Source: Athripsodes cinereus (lineage: Eukaryota; Arthropoda; Insecta; Trichoptera; Leptoceridae). From it: a stretch of DNA of 64,000 nucleotides. Where the stretch lies: contig OX388305.1 of the NCBI GenBank assembly GCA_947579605.1, positions 38,329,542 to 38,393,541 of the forward strand. The letters are read 5' to 3'. Position 1 is the first letter of the stretch. The number at the start of each line of letters is the position of its first letter. The notes beneath the pieces are model-generated. The model was given only the letters and a program-made list of their open reading frames with translations. It did no database searches and was not told the DNA's origin. Made by a program: the position numbers and the translations under genes. Positions 57,776 through 64,000 of this stretch are shown here, piece after piece.

Positions 57776-58744
57776 GTATATCCACTGCGCTATAAGCATG
57801 ATTATGTTTTTGTAAGGCGTAATATAATATTGATGGTGAGAACTATTAATTTTTATATAATTTGCAAAACAACGTGGGTACGAGTGATATGATTTTGTTT
57901 CATTTTCATTTATTGTGATGATGTTTTTGTGTGTTTGATTTGTTGTGTGTTGTACCTACAGATGATATATCATCTTGTTTTTATAGTAAGATATAATGTA
58001 AGTATGTCATAATATTATTAATGTTATATTTTGTTTACACAATATTATATCAAAGGCGTTAGCCGTACCCCATTACTAAATAAATAAACAAACGTTAGAG
58101 TTTATATAAATATAGTGAAAATATAACAGTGCTTTAATTACTTGTAAATTATTAAAAAAACAAATGTGGTTCACATGCCAAATAAATCTAACAATAAGAT
58201 TTTTCATCTCGGCAAAATTGTGGCTATTTTGATATAACCGTCTCTCTTTTAGGAAATTCATAGTAATATTGTAAGTTGCAACATGTTGCCAGATATGAAA
58301 CAAATTAGTTTTATAAGAATATTCTAAATTCAAATTTAGAATACGTCACATTGTGACGAAATAGTGTTTCACGAATCGGTGACTTTCACAAAATTTTATC
58401 AATGGGGAGATGCCGTGATTTTACAATTGGATAAATAAAAAACAAAAGAACAAAATTCATAGATACTTTGAAAATATATCTAGTGCAGGGTTCTCCAATC
58501 TAAGGCCCGCTTCACGACAGCTTAAGACTATAGTGTCATCAATTCGGCCCGCGACAGCCAATGTCTTATTGTTGTTTTTATAATTAGGTGCGATAAGTTG
58601 AAGAAAACACAGAATGATAATTACTCGGTTTTAATTACTTGCAAAGCAAAATTTAACGACAGAAATGATGATGCCACAATACACAATAGTAAATGAAATG
58701 CAAAAAAGTGTAGGTATGTATGCTTTGCAAAAAAGACAAAAATC

Positions 58745-59455
58745 ATGGTGTTTGAAAGAGGAAGTGAGAGAACAGTATGCCAGATAATGATTGACAACGA
58801 AGTGTTAGAGCAAGTTGACGAATGTGTGTACTTAGGTAGTTTGTTCACGAGAGATGGGAAGTGTGAAAGCGATATTGAAAGGAGAAAAGTTGCTGGCAAT
58901 AAGGTAAATGGTGCAATCCGACCAATAATTGCAAATAGAAACATATCCACCACAGCTAAAAGGTTGGTGCACTCTGCTATCTTAGTGCCAACACTTATGT
59001 ATGCAAGTGAGACGTGGACATGGTTAAAGAAGGATGAAAGTGGCATAAATGCAGTGGAAATGAGATCGTTGAGAAGGATGTGTGGTAAAAGTCTGAGAGA
59101 TCGTGTGCGTAACAGTGATATACGAAAGGAATGTGGAATGAAAGTTGGTGTAATAACAAGGATGAATGTAAATAAGTTAAGATGGTTTGGGCACGTGGAA
59201 AGAATGAATGAGGACAGAATGACTAAGAAGATATATTTGGCTGAGAGGAATGGTGCTCGGAGACGTGGACGTCCGAGGATTAAATGGCAAGATCATTTAA
59301 ATCAAATCCTACAGGACGGTCACGTGTTGAGCACGTTGAACAGGAGAGCATGCATGAGGAATTGTATGACAGTGACGGAAGCGAAAGATGTATGCAAGGA
59401 TAGAAGGAAGTGGCGCTCGATCCTTTCTGCCTACCCCGCGAGGGAAGCGGCGTGA
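58745..59455 (+). CDS. RTE-type LINE reverse transcriptase, C-terminal 236 aa
   Basis: This is the largest and cleanest LINE fragment. The frame extends upstream of the ATG (KKTKIMVFERGSE), so 58745 is not the true start. Order: CVYLGSLFTRDGKCESDIERR, the thumb-like segment, AILVPTLMYASETWTWLKKD, NAVEMRSLRRMCG, VITRMNVNKLRWFGHVERMN, RNGARRRGRPRIKWQDHL, MRNCMTVTEAKDVCKDRRKW, SAYPAREAA and stop. This is the standard C-terminal end of arthropod RTE elements. The catalytic YADD region and endonuclease are lost. After the stop comes GCGTGATGGTATGTATG with at least six GTAT units. Confidence 0.88.
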   Translation: MVFERGSERTVCQIMIDNEVLEQVDECVYLGSLFTRDGKCESDIERRKVAGNKVNGAIRPIIANRNISTTAKRLVHSAILVPTLMYASETWTWLKKDESGINAVEMRSLRRMCGKSLRDRVRNSDIRKECGMKVGVITRMNVNKLRWFGHVERMNEDRMTKKIYLAERNGARRRGRPRIKWQDHLNQILQDGHVLSTLNRRACMRNCMTVTEAKDVCKDRRKWRSILSAYPAREAA

Positions 59456-59485
59456 TGGTATGTATGTATGTATGTATGTATGTTT
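59456..59485 (+). repeat. GTAT microsatellite tail of the RTE copy
   Basis: (GTAT)n directly after the RTE stop codon, as in RTE elements that end in simple repeats rather than poly(A). Confidence 0.8.
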
Positions 59486-60094
59486 GCTTAGGTCGCGCAT
59501 TCTAGTATAGAAATATAGTTAAGAGCAGAAAAAATAAAGTTGTTTTGGCCCTTGGAACAAACTGAAGGAATCATCATGGCCTTAAGGCTTCAAAGTTTGG
59601 CGACCCCTGCCTTAATGTATTACTTTTGAAATTCTCAATCCTTTTATTCCACGGAAACTCGAACATTTAAATATTTCATTATGAAACTTATAGGTATCGT
59701 TCGTTTTGAACACGTGCCAAATTCAATTCATACTTTTGTATGGTTAAAAATGCCAATTTAACATGAAAACTAATAATATATTTAATTGGATTAATTAAGT
59801 TATTTACAAACAATTTTAAGTCTGTATATGGAAACAAATATTTAACGATAAGAATAATTGATTGAATAATAAACTTTATTTGAAGATATTATTTTTTTAA
59901 ACAGGCAATTTCAAATTACTGTATATAAACTTGTGTACATTTTATACAGTAATTTTCCAGTCACAGAAACATTTAGTCACGCTATGTAAGATAAATAAAA
60001 GAGTACATATTTTAATGGTAGAACATTTATATAGATATTCAAATATATGTGGCGTATATAATAATATTAATAAAAATCATCATAATCAAGCTAC

Positions 60095-60160
60095 TTCTCT
60101 TGCGGGGTAGGCGGAAAGAATTGGGCGCCATTTACTCTTATCCTTGCATGTTCCTATCTA
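60095..60160 (-). pseudogene. RTE LINE end, crumb
   Basis: The - strand reads GCAAGGATAAGAGTAAATGG, then TTTCCGCCTACCCCGCAAG, matching the KDRRKWRSILSAYPARE end of the RTE copy. Confidence 0.6.
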
Positions 60161-60439
60161 CTTCAATATAAATGAGTAATATGGGTATTTTAAATAAAGA
60201 GATATAAAAGTTAACAATGGTTTATATAATTCCCTTAAGGAAGATTTGGTACGCCAATCATTAAGGCTGCCTATTAGGGCCGGCCAGTAAATACATTGTT
60301 TTGTTTTCATGTAATGGAAAAATAGGAAACCTCGGCTCCTGGACCTCCTGGTGCCTGCGGGGTCCATTCAATAATTCAATCCTTGCATATTTTTTTCGCT
60401 TCCGTTACTTTTAAATAAATTTTACTACTATTACTACAA

Positions 60440-60700
60440 CTAGAAACACCATCACGGCATTTATCTTACTTGTGGGGTAGCCAGCAAACCAGCTACATGC
60501 AATAAACATGCAGCCCACCTCCTCTGTGCCAATAAATATTTAAGACATTCAAGATGGGTGGCAAACGTCACCGCTGAATTTGCGATGTAAAATGTTTTTA
60601 TTTTTTCGAACACCTGCCTTTTACAGAACACTCGAAACCTTACAGAAAAGAGTGGTAGACAATTCTGTACCGGGTACTCCACGCCATAAAATATTCACGG
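60440..60700 (-). repeat. SINE-like repeat (CATCACGGCA family), long copy
   Basis: Begins CACCATCACGGCA, then TTACTTGTGGGGTAGCCAG and CATGCAATAAACATGCAG. It extends beyond the usual unit through CAAGATGGGTGGC, CTTTTACAGAACACTCG and TTACAGAAAAGAGTGG. The extension is shared with 42460-42540 and 62530-62600, so the full family is at least 250 bp. Confidence 0.6.
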
Positions 60701-61851
60701 CATATACATATACAGGGAATTCAATAATTTAAATAATTATCCGTTTAGACAATCGTTTGATAATGGTGGACGTCACCGCCGAAACCATGGTTGCTAGAAT
60801 TTATTCGCTATTTAATAATTTATTCTAAAACGCTAATAAAATATAGTTGTAAGAAACGCACCTCTGCTAAAAAAGCGCTCTGTATTTAATGTAAATATTT
60901 GTGTAAAAGATTGTTTTAAATTAATGTATAGAAAAAAAAATAAACAATTTGGGATTTAAATTTGTAATAACTTAGGTAAATAAATGTAGGTAGACGAACG
61001 CAAAAAATAAAATAAAAGTATTTCACGAATTCAATGAACTAACTAAGGTTCGAAATTCAAACGACACATTCTACTAAAAATAATTTTGTTTTGTATTGAA
61101 ACAGATGATGATATTAATATGTGTAGGTATGTATAGTAATATAATATTTAAATATAGAACGGCAGCGCGATCCATAGACTGAAATAACTTCACACAACAA
61201 ACAATCAGAGACAATCACACCGCGGACATTGCAATTATATCATCAAAATAATTATATCTACAGACATATCAGAGTGAAACTATTGTACCTACACTTCCCA
61301 TATCAAAAAAGTTTATTCTTCAGAATTTCCATTCAAAATATATTCAACGAAATATCATTTGCTTCTCACATGTTTGTCAAACACGATATTACTGTCAATA
61401 AATTATTGTGGATGATTGCTATTAAGCGTTTTTCTCTTAACCAAATTTATATGATTCAATATTTAAATGAGGTCGTTTTTTTAACGACATGTTAGGTATA
61501 TTTTTATTATTATAAAGGTAAAGCAAAATAAAGGTAAACTGTATTCAAAGTAGGCGAATTTGCAATCAAAAAGAGTATACAACAAGGAGCAGAACAATAT
61601 GTTCATAAGTAAATATTGTACATAAATCGACGTAGTCTAGTTTCGTTCCGACATGTAGAAATATATCGGAGTCATAAAACTTTTTGTCTTCAGTATTTTC
61701 AGTATAAATACATTTACTTCTCATATTTTGTTCCTTAATACAAAATTAATGTTAAATATTTAAATTAAAAACAATTTTTCTTCTACTTTATCGATTTTTA
61801 TTGAGGATAAAAATATTGTCGACCTTGATAGACGAAAAACATAATTCTGTA

Positions 61852-62095
61852 CCTGAGAGCCATTAAGACTTAAGTGCATTTTTGACAAAAATGCCAAAGT
61901 AACGAAAAAAGCGGAAATAACACAACAGTCGTGAGTCTTGATTACAGAAATGCTTAGGGTCTATACTATAGGGTCTATGTAATAACCTGTATATACTATA
62001 TACAGCTTATTAATAGTAAAATGTTAAGATTTTTTCGATTAAAAAATTGAATTTCAAAATGGCATTTTAGTACTTAAGACTAAATGGCTCTCAGG
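61852..62095. mobile_element. Tc1/mariner-like MITE, 244 bp
   Basis: Inverted ends CCTGAGAGCCATTAAGACTT and AGACTAAATGGCTCTCAGG match over about 27 bp with two mismatches, flanked by TA on both sides. The arms continue to AAATGCCA / TGGCATTTT. Non-coding. Confidence 0.75.
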
Positions 62096-62419
62096 TACAG
62101 TTTTATCTCTCAATAAAAAAAAAACAATAAAGTATGTAGATGAAAACATTTGTTTGTTTTTAATTTAATTATGGAACTCTAGTAGGTACCTATGTTAACA
62201 CCGACACAGTGAATAAAAATATGATTGACAATCGTTGATATTGGCTATTGCTGTAATATTTTCTTTAAATACAACGATATCAAATTTATTTAACGACGTT
62301 TTGCGTGGATTAAAATTTAACATATTTTTTGTTCATGGGTGCAACACTGCATTTTGAACATGCAGTGTTGCATATTTCAATATGTTATAATGAGGATTAC
62401 AATACTACTACTAGGTAGG

Positions 62420-62622
62420 CACTATATATATCACGGCATATCCCACAAGTAAAGCAGCAAGCCTTATCGCTGGTTATTATTATGAACTGATTAATATGTT
62501 AGTGCATGTTGTGGTACACGTCGTGGAGTTTCCGGCAAAAAATAATAGGTTTCTCACTCTTCTCTGTAAGATTTTGAGTGTCTAATAAAAGGCAGATGTT
62601 CATAAAGCCTCACTCAACGAAC
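62420..62622. repeat. SINE-like family pieces
   Basis: ATCACGGCATATCCCACAAG at 62430 is the family's inner end. TCTTCTCTGTAAGATTTTGA at 62560 and AAAAGGCAGATGTTC at 62586 belong to the long version seen at 60440-60700, here in opposite orientation. Confidence 0.5.
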
Positions 62623-63093
62623 GATATAGCAGTGAGGTATGGCACCCATTTTCAATTTCTAATACGCTATAGCAGTGAGGTATGGCAACCATTTTCAATT
62701 TCTAATACGCTATAGCAGTGAGGTATGGCAACCATTTTCAATTTCTAATACGCTATAGCAGTGAGGTATGGCAACCATTTTCAATTTCTAATACGCTATA
62801 GCAGTGAGGTATGGCAACCATTTTCAATTTCTAATACGCTATAGCAGTGAGGTATGGCAACCATTTTCAATTTCTAATACGCTATAGCAGTGAGGTATGG
62901 CAACCATTTTCAATTTCTAATACGCTATAGCAGTGAGGTATGGCAACCATTTTCAATTTCTAATACGCTATAGCAGTGAGGTATGGCAACCATTTTCAAT
63001 TTCTAATACGCTATAGCAGTGAGGTATGGCAACCATTTTCAATTTCTAATACGCTATAGCAGTGAGGTATGGCAACCATTTTCAATTTCTAAT
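62623..63093. repeat. 43-bp minisatellite, 11 copies
   Basis: The unit begins GCTATAGCAGTGAGGTATGG, then CAACCATTTTCAATTTCTAA and TAC. Copies two to eleven are essentially identical; the first differs at two sites (GATATAGC and CACCCATT) and the last runs into unrelated AT-rich DNA. Such low divergence implies recent amplification or homogenisation. Confidence 0.95.
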
Positions 63094-63145
63094 TTTAATA
63101 TTTTTTTTGAAAAGACAATCTATTTGTTACTAACTTAAATCTGTC

Positions 63146-63330
63146 GGTCTAGTCAAAACACATTTAAGCGTTAGGTTTTCGTTTCGTTTTCGTTCAAACA
63201 AGACGAGGTTGCGAGAACGCATCAATTTTCGTTGCTAAAATACACAAGTAGCTCCGAAAATTGACGCTTTCTCGCAACGTCGTCCGCGTTTGAACGAAAA
63301 CGTAACGCTTAAATGTGTTATGACTAGGCC
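63146..63330. mobile_element. Foldback element, about 80-bp arms
   Basis: The left arm begins GGTCTAGTCAAAACACATTT, then AAGCGTTAGGTTTTCG and GAGGTTGCGAGAACGC. The right arm from about 63255 is the reverse complement, ending AAATGTGTTATGACTAGGCC. A GTTTCGTTTTCGTT repeat in one arm is collapsed in the other. Non-coding. Confidence 0.75.
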
Positions 63331-63655
63331 CACTGATCGCTATTCCACTCGCGAGATACATTCACACATTCATCCAGTTTCTCATACATGCACGCCGATT
63401 TCCCTTACTCAAACACGCGGCAATCCTTAAGAAATTGATCCACGTGAACAAGCCACTTGTTTCTTGGACGTCCGCGTTTCCTCACCCCCTCTTTCAGATA
63501 AATACAACCTCTTCGTCATCCTATCATCTTGCATTCGTTACACATGTCCAGACCATCGTAACTTATTTACTATCCACAACACTCCTCTCACATCCGCTCA
63601 TTCTCCTGATGTCCTCATTCTTCACTCTATCTCGCAACGTTTTGTGTTAATAATA
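63331..63655 (-). pseudogene. RTE LINE C-terminal end, decayed
   Basis: The - strand reads RKRGRPRNKW, then VDQFLKDCRVFE and a stop, then KSACMYEKL; these correspond to RRRGRPRIKWQDHLNQILQDG and NRRACMRN of the 58.7-kb copy. Further upstream, MLRWSGHV can be made out (GATGGTCTGGACATGTG). It is old and riddled with changes. Confidence 0.6.
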
Positions 63656-64000
63656 TGATTCCTTATATTCAATAACTACAACTTTATTTTTCAATGAATA
63701 TTAATGATGATTTTATTATGTTTTTTACATGCTTGACGCGGATGCACATCGTACCTACCTACCTACCTGAAATTTCAATTTAATTTAATGTGTATTAATT
63801 GTAACTTTAATCGCTGATAAATATATGTATCCAACATTTTTATTTCATCTTTTTATTTATGACGCGGAAGTATGTAATGTCCAAGAATTAATAAGTTGCA
63901 CAGTGTCCTAGAGGTGCTCTGGCATGTAAACGACTCTATAATGCTTTCATAAAATAATAATGATGATATAGGTAGAAAATTTAGAAAGAAAATATTTTTT

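Larger units (their letters stand above)
58496..59609. mobile_element. hAT-like element interrupted by an RTE LINE
   Basis: Left end CAGGGTTCTCCAATCTAAGG with GGCCCGCTTCACG; right end AAGTTTGGCGACCCCTG. The inverted ends match at CAGGG and TC.CCAA. The RTE fragment (about 58640-59485) sits between them. No 8-bp duplication is visible (ATCTAGTG against CCTTAATG), so the type rests on the ends only. Confidence 0.5.

Noticed and set aside
58621..59046. 141-aa - strand ORF.
   Set aside because: Antisense of the RTE reverse transcriptase fragment.
1..64000. CRISPR arrays, operons, ribosome-binding sites or bacterial systems.
   Set aside because: The window is eukaryotic: spliced genes, insect transposons, and tandem repeats without spacer structure.

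Overview
The window reads as nuclear DNA of an insect, most likely a moth or butterfly (Lepidoptera). It is AT-rich, has large introns, is full of small transposons and microsatellites, and carries RTE retrotransposon copies ending in GTAT repeats. The two host genes can be pieced together exon by exon with consensus splice sites. No RNA gene, CRISPR array or prokaryotic signal was seen. The species is an inference.

Layout. (1) 1-5133: the 3' six exons of ferrochelatase on the + strand; the N-terminal half lies left of the window. Its introns hold a Penelope-like endonuclease remnant, a hAT MITE with a perfect 8-bp target duplication, and SINE pieces. (2) About 5617-11333: a structurally complete DIRS tyrosine-recombinase retrotransposon on the - strand. 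It has inverted terminal repeats and the internal complementary region, and it codes for gag-like, reverse transcriptase, RNase H and tyrosine recombinase products. All but the gag-like frame are broken. Its RNase H region is split by a 789-bp insert (7746-8534) that carries a rearranged piece of a calexcitin/sarcoplasmic calcium-binding protein gene, flanked by the 6-bp repeat ATCGTT. (3) 11.4-34.8 kb: a long AT-rich intergenic stretch with LINE remnants (including the end of an R1-clade element at 26.1-27.4 kb), MITEs, foldback elements and two unassigned ORFs on the - strand. The part next to 34.8 kb probably includes the 3'UTR of the next gene. (4) 34824-57039: the complete coding sequence of a short orb2/CPEB2-4-type RNA-binding protein on the - strand, in eight exons that sum to exactly 365 codons including the stop. 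Its two largest introns (about 4.9 and 13.8 kb) hold many transposons. (5) 57.1-64 kb: upstream of orb2, with SINEs, an RTE 3' end nested in a hAT-like element, a mariner-like MITE, an 11-copy 43-bp minisatellite and a foldback.

The host genes act separately: ferrochelatase makes heme in mitochondria, and Orb2/CPEB controls translation of cytoplasmic mRNAs. Most of the interest lies in the mobile DNA: the DIRS architecture, the captured gene piece, nested insertions with intact target duplications, and a SINE-like family whose 3' end resembles the RTE end.
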